Position numbers and translations under genes: made by a program
In this document: piece by piece, positions 1 to 12,016 of the stretch
Numbering within the stretch: position 1 is the first letter of the stretch
How the letters are laid out: every line of letters begins with the position of its first letter
The notes under the pieces: generated by a model
Told to the model about the DNA's origin: nothing
Database searches by the model: none
The model's input: only the letters and a program-made list of their open reading frames with translations
DNA from: Lithospermum erythrorhizon
Taxonomy: Eukaryota; Streptophyta; Magnoliopsida; Boraginales; Boraginaceae
Assembly: GCA_019722365.1 (NCBI GenBank)
Contig: JADFUC010000391.1
Location: 806,001-870,000 of the forward strand
Direction of reading: 5' to 3'
Length of the DNA: 64,000 nt

Positions 1-124
1 CCGTTAGTGTGTGAGGGATTCACACTTTTATTAATATATGCTAAAAAGATTGTCCATTCAATTTTTATTGTACTAGAATATATGTCTATATGTTGTGTAC
101 ATTTGTAAGAATACCACATTTTAA

Positions 125-331
125 TACTCACTCCCTTTTTTTATTTGCCGTTTTCCTATATTGAGGTTTAATTTTGATAATTAATTATTAATTACTCGTT
201 ATTCTTCTTGAAAATAGTTTCGTAATATTATTTTCTTATAATTTTTCAGCATGTAGTTTAAGAATAATTGATTTTCAAACTTACGATCACTATATACGAA
301 AACGTCCAATAAAAAAAACGGAGGGAGTATC
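125..331. mobile_element. Stowaway-like MITE
   Basis: About 205 bp bounded by terminal inverted repeats of the plant 'ctccctccgt' type. The left end reads actcactccctttttttat and the right end reads cggagggagtat (reverse complement atactccctccg), both next to TA. The interior is AT-rich with no ORF. Stowaway MITEs are non-autonomous Tc1/mariner relatives that insert at TA. It lies upstream of the first visible NAC-alpha exon, so it could sit in that gene's first intron or promoter. The boundaries are good to a few bases. Confidence 0.6.
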
Positions 332-740
332 TGAAGTTGCAAAAATAGAACCTTTTATATTTTTAGTATGAAAATATACTCAGAGATTGTTTAGATATAG
401 ATGCTATAGATGGAAATTGTAGATACATATGAGGGTATTTTTTGTCCAAAACAATACAAAATGCTATTCTGATAGTTTTTTAAAAATAATTTCTCATGTT
501 TTTATAAATTTTATAATTTGTGCTAGCTTTACAACAAAATTGCTAAAAGGTGCTGTTTTTTTTTTTTTGCAAATTTCCAGTATAAGTTTTTAAACATTTG
601 GTGACAAGTATATCAAAATATTGTATTTTCAATTGTAATGCACTATTACCGAGAAACAATTTTAGTTTTAGTGAAAGTTATGTGTCAATTCAAATCGTAA
701 AGTTAATAAACTAGACAATATTTTTGAAATTGAGTTACAG

Positions 741-2120
741 AATGACGAGCCAGTTGTGGAAGATGTAAAAGTAGAAGATGACCAGGAGGATGACATCGAT
801 GACTCAGATGATGAAGAGGATGACAAAGAAGATGGCACTCTAGGTTTCAACTTAATTGCTTAAACGATTGAATTTTCATGTTGATTTGAGTTTATTATGA
901 GCTGAATCGTGCAATATGACTATTTATTATGTTGATTGGATTTAATTATTTGGTATTGATAAAGAGTGCATTTAGGATTTGCTTCACAACGTGTATGATG
1001 CCGAATTATATTGTATTAGGATCTAATATGCATTTTATTTGAGTGTAGAGGATGATCATTGTTGGAATGTTACAGGTGTTTATGGTTTTTGTAGGTATTA
1101 TGTACTACTCTCGTTGCTTGGCTGTTATGTTAGACGGTTGTGTTTGCTCATTATTTGTGTTTTTTTACAATAATAGACGGTATTCTGTGAATTTTTGTCT
1201 ACTTCAATTTTAGCAGTTATATTGGTTTGTCTGAATTACTCTTGTTGCTTGGCTGTTATGGTTCAATGTGGTGTTTGGCAATTATTGTGGTTTTTCACAA
1301 TAATTTGCAGTATCGGTGCTTAAGCCAAAATGACTCGAACTCCATCGCCACAGTGTTAAGCTGTCTCTACTTGTTCTTCCTTGATAGGATTCTCCTATTA
1401 TTCCTTATTAGCAATGATAATGGTTTGTCTTGCAACTATTATTATTCTACTTTAAATCTTCCGATGTTATGCATTAACCATTTTTCCTTTCAAAAATGTA
1501 CTTACACTTTGGTAATTAGTTTTGGGGTGTTTATTATAGGCTATTGCTGTTTATCTTCTTATTGAAAATAATATTTTGCAGGTGCAACTGAAAGTGGCAA
1601 GCAAAGCAGAAGCGAGAAGAAAAGCCGGAAGGCAATGTTGAAGTTGGGCATGAAGCCTGTTACTGGTGTTAGCAGGGTCACCATCAAGAGGACCAAAACG
1701 CGGCTTCAATTGTTTTCCTTTGTAGCGCCCTTTCTCTTCTGGTTTGCTCGTGTTTAACTCAACATAATTATGTTTCTGTAGGTTTTGTTTTTCATCTCGA
1801 AACCTGATGTCTTTAAGAGCCCAAATTCTGATACTTATGTCATATTCGGAGAAGCAAAGATTGAGGATTTGAGCTCCCAGTTACAGAAACAGGCTGCCCA
1901 GCAATTCAGAATGCCAGATATGGGTTCTGTGATGGCCAAGCCAGAAATTTCTGCTGCCCAAGCTGAGGAGGAAGAAGAGGAGGTTGATGACACTGGCGTT
2001 GAGGCTCGTGACATTGATTTGGTGATGACACAAGCAGGAGTGTCGAGGAGCAAAGCCGTCAAGGCCCTCAAGACTCACAGTGGTGACATTGTCAGTGCCA
2101 TCATGGAACTCACCACCTAG
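741..2120 (+). CDS. Nascent polypeptide-associated complex subunit alpha-like protein, exons 2-4 (N-terminus not seen, splice donor damaged)
   Basis: NAC-alpha pairs with BTF3 (NAC-beta) at the ribosome exit tunnel and shields nascent chains. Visible exons are 741-843 (after ttacag; acidic stretch starting NDEPVVED), 1582-about 1721 (after ttttgcag; [20 protein letters not shown], then [12 protein letters not shown]) and 1782-2120 (after ttctgtag; [20 protein letters not shown], then an acidic linker and the C-terminal UBA domain ending MELTT-stop). The NAC and UBA regions match the plant family closely. Two oddities are seen. The 740 bases upstream contain no recognisable first exon (the usual MTAQTQEELL-like start), so it lies outside the window or is lost. 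The expected donor after the KRTKN codons is absent: the sequence reads accaaaacgcgg, with no GT. A GT at 1722 keeps the frame but would insert about eight extra residues. It is either a gene with a shifted donor or a young pseudogene; the downstream frame is intact. Confidence 0.72.
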
Positions 2121-2469
2121 AGTTGATTATAGTGACTGGAGTAGTTCTTATTGGATGAAAGTTTTGCAATTGTGGTGCATTTTATTTTTTGCTTAAATCT
2201 TTTGTGTGTAATGAACACAATGCAAGGCGATATTTGCTTTTTTGGGATTTAGAAGTTTCAATTGGAATTATTTCTAATTAACCTATAATCCTTGCAAACC
2301 TTTACTGGTGTCCTAAATAGTTTATTCCAGACTTCATGTTCAAAAAGAATAATGATGAGCCATTTTAAAATTAATATTCATATCCAAAGTTGATCATAAA
2401 TCATTATTGATCAATATCAGAAGTTCAAACCTGATGAAGCTGGAATTTGAATTTTCAAAACTTAATATA
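2121..2469. other. 3' flank of the NAC-alpha-like gene
   Basis: AT-rich sequence after the stop codon, with likely 3'UTR in the first 150 bases. No ORF, RNA gene or clear repeat was seen. Confidence 0.5.
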
Positions 2470-2900
2470 AAAAAAAATGCCTTTTTGGACAATACACTCT
2501 TGAACTATCGCGTAGTTTTTTATGTAGTCCTAAACTTATTCATCTAGTGTGGGCAAACCCTATACTATTTTTCTTTTCTGGGTACACCTCTAGACCTAAT
2601 TTTCCATTAAAATACATGTTAAATGACTATATTAAACCTAAACACATATAGTAAAATGACTATTTTATCCCTACATTATACCACAAGAGATAAAACATAA
2701 GATGACTATATTACCATTATATTAAAATAATTATTTTATCTCTAACACTACACTAGTATAGGGATAAAGGCCACATCTTAAATATTTTACATAATTAAAA
2801 TAAATCACCACATTTTTTCTTTCTTTTAACATAATCTCCCACCCTCAACTCTAACACAATCTCTACCCCTACCCCTAGCCGATCCAACATACATCAATCT
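2470..2900 (+). repeat. Dispersed repeat family, copy A
   Basis: Non-coding block sharing ordered motifs with 53940-54250 and 61200-61460 (same strand) and with 56170-56395 (opposite strand). Shared pieces include a 'cctaattttccatt'-like stretch, 'atgactattttatcc', 'ccacatcttaaatatttta' followed by cataatt, and a C-rich tail (cacaatctctacccctaccc). No protein is encoded. It is probably a degenerate non-autonomous element or an LTR fragment; the class was not determined. Confidence 0.5.
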
Positions 2901-3803
2901 GGGAAGTACTGAAACACTATTTTACCCCCCTCGAAAGCATAATTTCCTGTAACTACTACACTTACAAATAGGGGCAAAATAGTCATTTCACCCAAAACAA
3001 ACACTGTTTTAGTGTATAACAGTTCAGCCCTAGCACCACCATCACCCCACCCCACCCCACCAATACATACAGTGACAAAGGAGTATTAAACAGAATCTTC
3101 AAATCAACTGTCATTCAAAAGCTGCAAAATCACTTCCATGCTAATATAAAATCTCAAGAACTTATAATGTATTATTTTCAAGAAACATGGGTTGTTTGCT
3201 TCTTCTTCTTTCTTTTGGTGTTTCAGTTGGAGGTTTCATTTCATGCAACAAATATCAATGGAAACAGGTTCAGCAGAGAGGAATTGGGTTCCAGAACTTT
3301 GTTTGGAAAAGCAGAAGAGGACACTAATTCATGGATTTTTCCAAATTGCAGAAGATCTTCTTCTCACATTATTCAACTTTTAATATTTGATAGCTAGAAA
3401 ATAACTTCAATCGGTTCTAACAATTTCAAATCAAAGTCTCTGGTATAAATAAAGAATAGGGATGTGAAAGGATACGAGCTGTGTTAAATAAAATAGCGTA
3501 ATTTTATTTTAATTATATAAAAACATTTTAAACGCGTTCTATTCTCTTCAGATAATGTTAGGGTAAAATAGCTTCATTTTAACTATTTAAATGCGAAAAA
3601 TTATATTTTAAGGGATGTACTTAACAAGAACGATTGTTCGTATGCGCGTCTTACGCTAAGACAGATGAGGCCTATCTCGCATGCTACACAAGCTCGCACC
3701 ACATAAAAGCACTACGCCATAGCTCGCGCCTTGGCCCAAAGCCAAAAAAAATGTATGCACGAGCATAATTTAGTTGTAAGTGCACCACCAATATATTGGC
3801 TTC
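2901..3803. other. Intergenic, no gene recognised
   Basis: This holds C-rich low-complexity sequence (ccaccccaccccacc near 3045) and a short ORF at 3167-3397 whose translation looks random. At 3640-3770 there is a locally GC-richer block (gctcgcaccacataaaagc, gctcgcgccttggccc) of unknown origin. No RNA gene was recognised. Confidence 0.5.
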
Positions 3804-6800
3804 TGTTAATATAACCAAGACAATGTAAATAAACAGAATAAACAAGTGAGTGAGAATAGTCTTTTATTGTTTTGTATGAATCGATAATACACCTTAACGA
3901 AATTTAGTTTATAGCCAAGATACAATAATAAGGTAACCAAGAATTTGGTAAATAAGTAATCTAATGTTGCTCATTGTTAGAAATTCCATTTCTTGGTAAA
4001 CAAGACGATTTCGAGTTGACAAGACATCCAATTATATATATATTATCGACAACACCTCCCCTGGAATGCCTAAAGAATCAACAAGAATATGTCCTCGTTA
4101 AAACCTTACTAGGAAAACCCGCCTCTGGGATAAAAATCCAAAGGAAGGAAAAAAAGTGTATTATTCTCTTAATATACGCTTACAATGTTGCCTCATTAAA
4201 AACCTTTATCGTGAAAATCATTCGTAATAAAAACCTTGACAAGCGAAAAAGAGTACAATGCTGCATAACTCCCTCATGAGCACATCACTTGACATCATTT
4301 AGTCAACGTGAAGTTCTATGCTTCGGATAGCTTTTCGAACAATGTTGAGCTGAAGTGATTTAGCGAATATATTCGCCGATTATTATATTCAATTTGTTGA
4401 AATCAATTTCACCCATCCTCAAGATCATGGGTAAAAGCTACATATTGCTCCCATCTCTACTGGATATGTCAATCTTTTAACCATGCAATACATGTACAAT
4501 TATTATCAGGACCAACTTTCATATGATAAATGACAATTAATATGGATCTGTTGGATCATATCCCCTAACCAAATACATTCACTAGCTGTACGATTTCGTG
4601 ATAGCTTCTATCGCTTAAACTAACTTTGGGTTAAATAGTCACTAGGAAAACCTTGTGGAACAAAAACCTAGTGAAATAAAAGATAATATTTCTCTTTAGA
4701 TATGCTTCAAGTAATTGTCTCATTAAAAAACCTTACCAAAAACTTAGTGAAGGGTAAAAGAGCAATGCGTATCGTATCTCCTCACAGATCATCATTCTAT
4801 ATCATATCTCTCCATGATTTAGATCATCAGCTTAGATTATTCAAAGACATCCAAATAACGCCATGTTGCTTGTCAATATTGCATAATTATGCAATCATGT
4901 ATCAATTGTAAGATATACATTAAAATTGGTACTTCACACTGTCTATCTTTTTCCTAATTTAGATAATCGGAATTATCTCTTATAATCTCATCTAATCGAG
5001 ATTAAACATTCTACCATGTATCAAATATGATATGGATTTATACTTACATGCATAATTATTATGTATATATCTTTACAAAGTATTTAATTTCAAATTAGAT
5101 TGTGACATATTGCTTTGACAATTGTGAACCTTGCTGTGAATATGAATTTATATAATTACATGCCCAATGTTTGATGTACCCTTATAAGGTATTGATTCCA
5201 ACTGATTATAAACATCTTGTTTTAATAACCGAGAACCCTATGAAAGTTCTTAAGCTAACTTATTCATGATAATCTATTCAACTTTTAGAACTCTTCTAAT
5301 CTCTATAAACTATAATGAATCTTCTATAATATCATGAATATTTAGGTCATCAATAAGAACTAATCAACAAGAAAGATATGTAAGATCTATGTCAACTTAC
5401 AATTAAATAATTCAAATGTCTTATATCACTTAACAAGTAAATAAATATATTATACAATTACATAAAACATAATATAAATCTAGAAACATGTATCATATAC
5501 TATCAATAGATTTGCATACACGATGCTCAATAAATGATCATGCAAATAAATGTCTAATAATGCAGTTCAACTTGCAATCCATCTTCCGAATGACTTTAAA
5601 TATTCAAATATTTTCATATTAACTCAACTGAGTTAAGTTCCCGGAAATATAGATATAAAGCCACATCATAAATCCTTCTACAAGTTTTTCATGTATACGT
5701 ATTGTAATGCTTATATTATAAAGCTTATGCACGCAAATCAAGAGAGGTTATCTTTTTGTGTTGCTACCAAACATTTATAATTTTGATACCTCCATCACAA
5801 AGTGTATGTGACATTTTATATAATTCAATTAGTGCTTTTACATAAATTTTAAAGTATAAATCTTTTATTTCGCTTATTTGTACATATACCCAATATATAC
5901 TATAGTAGTATCATATTTGATTAGACTGGGCCTAAATTTTCATTTATATAATGAATTTTGTGTACTTTTGATTGCGCTTCTCTTTGATCATTCATGTATA
6001 TATATATCAGCCTACTCTAAGGAGATCTTAATTGATTAGACTTCGATCCCCTATATTGTTTCATTATATGTGAGCTCTTTAATTCTATGCAATATTTATT
6101 GTCGACAATTCTTTAATTTTGGTTCCATCATGTTCATGATAACTGAGATCTCATTATTGTCATGAATTTCGTCATGTAAATGTCTTCTAGACATTAGAGC
6201 TTTAGCTTATTCATGATATATTCACGTACCTCTTCTGGAGGTGATATTCTCCTAAACCATCTTCAATGTCATATCTTTAATGGTGGAACTATTTTATTTA
6301 TAACGGTTCTTCAGAACCTAATTTATTCGGTATTTACATAACCTGTATAAGACTCCATTGCTATCTTATTGTCGTAAATTTGTTTGGTAGTGAACTTCGT
6401 TCATATCATCCTCGATTCTATTTTCTCTTGAACTTCAAGTTCATATTTATTCAGCTTTGAGGATCATCTAATATAGGGATATTTTAATACAAGATAGTCT
6501 ATTTTTCGCTTGTATACTATTCTCCTCAATGTTGAAAAAAAACATTGATATATCAATAATGAAGAATTACTTGATAAATTAATTTCGATTTTCAGATTTA
6601 AGCATATAGATTAACATACCTTTCCTCGTATAATAATCATTTAAAGTCATCATTTTGTGCATATTACTAAGAATATATGACGCACGCATAACTGAGGGTA
6701 AAATATGTGGTTTCTCACCAAAACCAACTATATCGGGAGTTGTATAATAATTTGGGCATAATGCATCAAGTGTTACTAGTGTAACATTTCAAAATGATCA

Positions 6801-9289
6801 ATTAGGGTATTGTATGTAATTCAATGTGCTCCACAAATTAACCTGAGTTTACACTATTTAAGCTCATAAATTCTTCAAACTTAATAGCTTTATTAACTCT
6901 TCAATGAGTCTCCCCAATTAAATATCTTAATTATTTTCACATCAGAATTCAACTCGGGAATGGTCTAACCGGTTATGCCAAATAATAAAATTTCTCACAA
7001 TTCTCAAACTTCCAGTTTGACAAAAAGTGTATTTTGATATGCAAACATGTTTGTTACTTCAGGTAATAATATATTAGCTCTTCCAGAGCCTTCAATTGAT
7101 TTTGCTACACTTTTGACAAATATTAGCTCTTCTGGAGCCTTCACTTGTTGTCTCAATGTGGTAGACAATTTGACAAATGTTTTTGAAACCGTTTAGATTC
7201 CTTTCAGACTTAGAATAATATGGTGCATCTTGAATACATATTTTTGACGCACCGATCTGTTATCTCTGTAGTATCTACTAATTCTCGTGACCGCCCGAGA
7301 CAATAAAACTCAAGCCATATTTTACAAGAAAAGTATTTCTCTATCTTTTAGAATGGTATAAGTCATTGCACTATCCGCAAAGACATATTTCTCCTTTTAT
7401 CCATGTTGTCGTGTCAATCTTGGCTTGAAATTGAAAATTTATACCGTAAGGTCCAGAAAGATATGCAAGGCAAGCGACCTTAAATATCAAATCTTCCTTA
7501 GTCAAACTAGCTCGTATATGTATAATCACAATAATTAACTACGACAGTGAATTTATTATTCCTTCAAGAAATGATATTTTGGCTCTTCGGAGCATCTAAC
7601 ACTTTACATTACCTCATATGCCTACACTCTCGTGCAACAGTATCTTATGGTACTTCCGACCTATAATAAATTTATAGATAGTAATTAATCAATAAAATTA
7701 TCCATTTAACCGAATCCGAATTTCAAATTATATGAGCTCCTGTCTCATAAGTGAACTCATACGGTTTTGTATTATTTTCAAAATAATGAGGGAATGATAA
7801 AAATTCTTTTGGAATATTCAAAAGTCCTTAATTTAGATGTATGTCAATTCTAAGCCCTTAATCTCCGAATCCAGCTATAATCAAAATCATATTTGCACCG
7901 ATATATAACTAAATGTTCTTTTGGGTGCTACATCAAAATCATATTTGCACCGACTAATTGTGATTATAATAAGGTGCTACCTCAATAGTTCTTCAGGACA
8001 TATATATAACGAGTAATAGATATTGCATTTGTTTCATTAGATAATCATTAATATAATCAAATAATTGTACATCAAGTTATCTTCCCACAAGCAATATATG
8101 TCAAATGTCTTTCGAATATTAATATGAATATATTTCAAATGTGTTTCAGATATTAACGTGAATATCAATCACATATTAAAACAAGTGAGACTCAAATCAA
8201 ATATCAAATATAATCATTAATAAATCTTCGAGATTTAGGTCCAAGTTTAGATCCTCCATCAATATTATTCACAAGTCTGGTGAACTAGTCTTCTGGACTC
8301 AAAATACATCATTGATAAATCATATATTATATATATTATGAATACATCACAAATATATCAAATTAATCATCAATAAATCTTCGAGATTTAGTTATTTGAT
8401 AATTGTCTTTTTGAAATCATCTTTAACATTTGTATACTAGTGGTGAGTATTAGATGCAAGCTTTGTATATAAAAAATAATATTCCACATAAATTGTGATA
8501 TTAATGTTTTAGACATTATTGCTTAATTAGTCCCATGTCTCCTTCCATTGAAAAATAAAATAATGAATATACGGCCAAGATTATAATTAACCAGATGATT
8601 ACTTGAGCAATACTAGTTAATGAATTGAAGTAATTCAATATTGAGTATGAATAAAACTCTCAAACAAGATTAATTATTGTATAAATTATACATGTGTAAT
8701 TGAACTATTCATCATAGATTTATTACATTATTAGTTTCTAAATCATCAAGAAATTTTAGAAAACAAGTTTAAAAAAACATCCGATCGACTACGACGGCGG
8801 AGTAAGGACTTAATTACTATGTATATTCAAGGTAAAGTATTACCTCAGGTGTTGCCGACTCATTAGCTCCAATTTAACAAAAAAATATATACCTGATGCC
8901 CCGCAACATCAATCAACACTTGGCTTCGTTCGTCCCTTGTACTTCGTAATTGATTGATATATACAAACTCAATTGGAGAACATAATCGTGCTGATAACGT
9001 GTTATGAATATAACTAAGAACAATGTAAATAAACAGAGAGAATAATAAATAAAGAGGAGAATATCTTTTATTGCTTGGGCAAGCATGTTTAATACAATAC
9101 AATAAATACTTCATTTATAAAGCCAAGATATAATAATAAGATAACTAAATAACTCGGAGCAAATAAGACTAGCCAAGCCATTTCATCAAATTATTTCATT
9201 GAAACAAAGACGATTTAATGGACAATACATCCACCATATATATTATTTCCATAATGGGGCCTAAAGACCATGCTCAAATCTTAACAATC
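3804..9289 (-). mobile_element. Degenerate LTR retroelement without recognisable coding domains
   Basis: Two diverged direct repeats of about 280-290 bp flank the block: about 3804-4083 (begins tgttaatataacc) and about 9000-9289 (begins tgttatgaatataac). Shared strings include caatgtaaataaacaga, tcttttattg, agccaagat followed by acaataataag or ataataataag, and agacgattt, each ending with cctaaaga. Next to the inner edge of the right repeat, the minus strand reads cgttatcagcacg at 8999-8987. I take this as the primer-binding region, which sets the orientation as minus with the 5' LTR on the right. The 4.9 kb interior is AT-rich. It holds variants of a 'cattaaaaaacctta' and 'gaaaaagagtacaatg' motif at 4090-4270 and 4620-4770 and no gag, protease, integrase or RT motif on either strand. 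No target-site duplication was found. It is an old decayed element or a non-coding (LARD-like) one. Confidence 0.5.
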
Positions 9290-9627
9290 GTAGTTCAACC
9301 TCCTCACGAATTAACGGGATATGAGAGATAAGCAACTCATTTTGGGCTCAAAAGAAAAAGGAAATAGTTACTACTAGCATTTTGCTGTAGGTTGCAACTG
9401 CTATGAACTTACAGAACAGTAGAACACCTAATAAGCTCAATTCCAACCTCCAGAACTGCTAACTACTATAAATAAAAGTGTTACTCTATCAAGAGCAACA
9501 TCAAACAACCAAGGCTATTTCGGTGGAGACACTGAAATGATCTCAAATTTATATACACTTTGATCACCAAAAGAACAAAAAGATAGATGAAAATCTAATT
9601 GCATTATAAATCCAATCTATCTTAGCT
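9290..9627. other. 3' flank of the RIN13-like gene
   Basis: Intergenic sequence between the LTR element and the stop codon of the minus-strand RIN13-like gene; it includes that gene's probable 3'UTR. Nothing else was recognised. Confidence 0.5.
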
Positions 9628-11388
9628 TTATTTTTGCACAAATCTTAGCTTGTCAATTATAGGTCTCTTTTGAGTCTTTCCTCTTCTTGATACTCTCCTC
9701 TGCTTTTGCCATGCTTCATTATCAAATGCATGACAATGCCCTGATGTTCCAGTCCACTTCTTGCAGGGAGCAGAAACATCACACACAAAACAATAACACT
9801 GTAAACAACAAGAATCAAGGTTACCATGTTTATCATTATTTTGATCAGTCACTCGATTCGACTATATTATTATGATTAAGTACTAAATTTATAGAAATTA
9901 AACAACCAATAATGAGAAGATGTAGCTTACCAATTTACAATAAAGATGATGACTGGTTGTCTCAAATGGATACTTCACACAAACATATCTCGAATGTGGA
10001 TAATCTCTACATGCCACCTTTTCACAAATTCCACAAGTACAAATCAGATATTTTTAATAAAGTACAATGGATCATAAAGTGGACTGATGGAATAAATCTT
10101 TGTGTATGGAGTAAAAAAATTTATATTCTCGCCTTTGATATATTAACATAAATCAAATTTGTCATTTACATTTACCCATGCTATTATCTGTTACTTATAT
10201 AAAATAAGAGATAAATATTATTTACTATTTGGCTTCAATTGGAAACAACCTTCTATTATCAGCGTAAGACCGCTGCACTATAAGCACTTCCAATTATCTT
10301 GCTTTGACGGAAAATCTTGGGAGCAGATGCACAGTGTTCGATGTTCACATTGAATGATTAAAGTATACCTTATTTAGTATGTCACCAATTACGCAAATAA
10401 CTTGTCAAATGTATATATAAAAATGACACAAACTCAAATTGATATTTCAGTCAAAACATGCCTAGATATGGATAATTGTCTATATGCCAACTTTTCAAAA
10501 ATCCCACAAATAAAATTCAAAACTTTTTTAAGCAACTACAATGAATCATTAAACGCTACCTAATTAAAATATCACAAAGTAATCAAATCACTTATCTAAT
10601 GGCTATACACAAATACACCAACATACCCCAATAACTCTAAAGAATCCTCTGCCTAAGCAGGTCGAGGGGCTTGGGTTAAGCAACCTTACCCCAATCATAA
10701 CTTATCAAATTACTATACTCAAAACCAAACCAAATAAAGTAATATCCCATTAAATGGGGTCTATATGAACACACATACCTAAACACCAACCAATGCCTTG
10801 AAGAATCAACCGCTCTGTAAGGATTGGAATAGTACGCAACCTTATCCATTCATAACTTATCAAATTATGATACACAAAACCAAACCAAATAAAATACTAT
10901 CGCATTGAATGGGGTCGACCATACGAACACAAATACATAAACACCAATACCCCCCAATGAAGAGGCTTCCCTAAGTGGGGTAACGGGTCAAATAGTATGT
11001 GAACTTACCCGATTCATAACTTGTCAAAGGCTATACACAAAACCAAACCAAATAAATTATTATCCACTAAATGGGATGGGCTATATAAATACGACGTCAT
11101 ATACAAACGAGTCTAATAAATTGAGTAATGTAATACCTGGCCTTTTTCAGAAACAACAGAGACATCATCGGACTCAAAATCTCCATCAAGATTTTTTTTA
11201 ACAGAATTTAATTTATCAGATGAATTATCAACATCGTACGGATCAAATTCAAGAATGAAACATTCCTCTCTATCTTCAATATCCTTAACATTTTCCCTCT
11301 TTTTCACACAAAAAATGGGTTTTAAAGGAGTTCCTTCTGGAGATGAAGATGAATCTATATCAATAAAAATGGGCATTTCTGAAGACAT
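9628..11388 (-). CDS. RPM1-interacting protein 13 (RIN13)-like small cysteine-rich protein
   Basis: Three exons read on the minus strand: 11388-11137 (84 codons), 10017-9931 (29) and 9798-9628 (56 plus stop), giving about 169 residues. All junctions are GT-AG and phase 0. Exon 1 is an acidic, Ser-rich N-terminus (starts MSSEMPIFIDID). Exon 2 begins VACRDYPHSRYVCVKYPF and exon 3 CYCFVCDVSAPCKKW, followed by SGHCHA. The run of CRDYPHSR, CYCxVCDxxAPCxxW and HCHA is the signature shared by Arabidopsis RIN13 and related plant proteins. RIN13 was described as an interactor of the NB-LRR protein RPM1 that affects the hypersensitive response. The paired Cys and His residues suggest metal binding (inference). 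The C-terminus is basic (KQRRVSRRGKTQKRP). It is much shorter than RIN13 itself and keeps mainly the Cys-rich module. The large first intron is repeat-filled and contains a decayed copy of exon 2. Confidence 0.75.
10250..10500 (-). pseudogene. Degenerate duplicate of RIN13-like exon 2 (and possibly exon 3) inside intron 1
   Basis: On the minus strand, 10491 to about 10431 aligns with the true exon 2 at 10017. Both follow a gaaaag acceptor, and the reading LAYRQLSISRHVLTEISI-stop parallels VACRDYPHSRYVCVKYPFE. The Cys residues are lost and a stop is present. The flank upstream of it on the minus strand (about 10500-10550) also matches the flank of the real exon. Further along, about 10345-10270 contains a tctgctcccaag stretch weakly resembling exon 3 (VSAPCKKW). 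This fits a tandem duplication of exons 2-3 followed by decay. The exon 2 match is clear; the exon 3 match is tentative. Confidence 0.6.
10590..11100. repeat. Tandem array of about 165-bp units containing SINE-like pieces
   Basis: Three to four imperfect units, marked by 'cataacttatcaaatta' followed by 'caaaaccaaaccaaataaa' near 10700, 10855 and 11020, with a partial unit at 10590-10690. Each unit ends with a segment whose reverse complement resembles the plant tRNA-derived SINE core (for example ggataaggttgcgtactatt). The array sits wholly in intron 1 of the RIN13-like gene. Units are clearly diverged, so the array is not recent. Confidence 0.6.
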
Positions 11389-12016
11389 TTTTTTTTATAA
11401 AATCATGAAACTGAAAAAAATAAAGAAAAACCTAAACAAAATTGTTATTTCAAAGGTGTGAATTACTACACAAAGACTTGAGAGTACCGTTGAGTGTCAC
11501 TGTTTCAAGAAATAGAGAGATGGGCACCCAACCCCTATTTGTAGTAATATTATCGGGTCGAGTTTTAGTGGATACGGAGTTCGATAGGATAAAGGGTTTA
11601 TCGAATCGTTATTCAACTTGGATGTCATTCGAGTAAGTATAGAGGGGGGATTAAACAGGTATTCGGTTACACGATCAATTTATACTTGAAATATGTAAAA
11701 ATAAATAAAAAATCGGTTTAAGGATAAATAGGGTTGTGAATTTCAACTTATACATAAAATACTTTAAACAAAGTCGGCTTTAACTGCATCGTATTACCTG
11801 CCGAATCGCTTAATTATCCGGTTGTTACCGGAATAGAGCAATGTTGCCTACCTAATAATTAATTTTTTTTTAATTATTGTAAATTTAAAATTTTCAAGAC
11901 ATTAGAATTTCACCACAATTCTTTGGATTATTAACATTTTTATGATTATGAAATTTGAGCTTGAAATTGTAATTCAGAAAGAAAAACAATAATAATGATA
12001 TTACTATCAAAAGGGT
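11389..12016. other. Upstream region of the RIN13-like gene
   Basis: Promoter and 5'UTR side of the minus-strand RIN13-like gene. A small ORF at 11442-11636 has no recognisable similarity. No definite regulatory motif was assigned. Confidence 0.45.

Noticed and set aside
668..850. Reverse-strand Ser-rich ORF opposite the NAC-alpha exon
   Set aside because: It is the complement of the acidic GAT/GAA-rich exon 2 of NAC-alpha; the forward reading matches the family.
1227..1565. Forward ORF of 112 codons
   Set aside because: It lies entirely in the intron between NAC-alpha exons at 843 and 1582 and its translation has no family resemblance.
9687..10353. Three forward ORFs across the RIN13-like exons
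   Set aside because: The minus strand encodes recognisable conserved motifs with proper splice sites; the forward ORFs are shadows.
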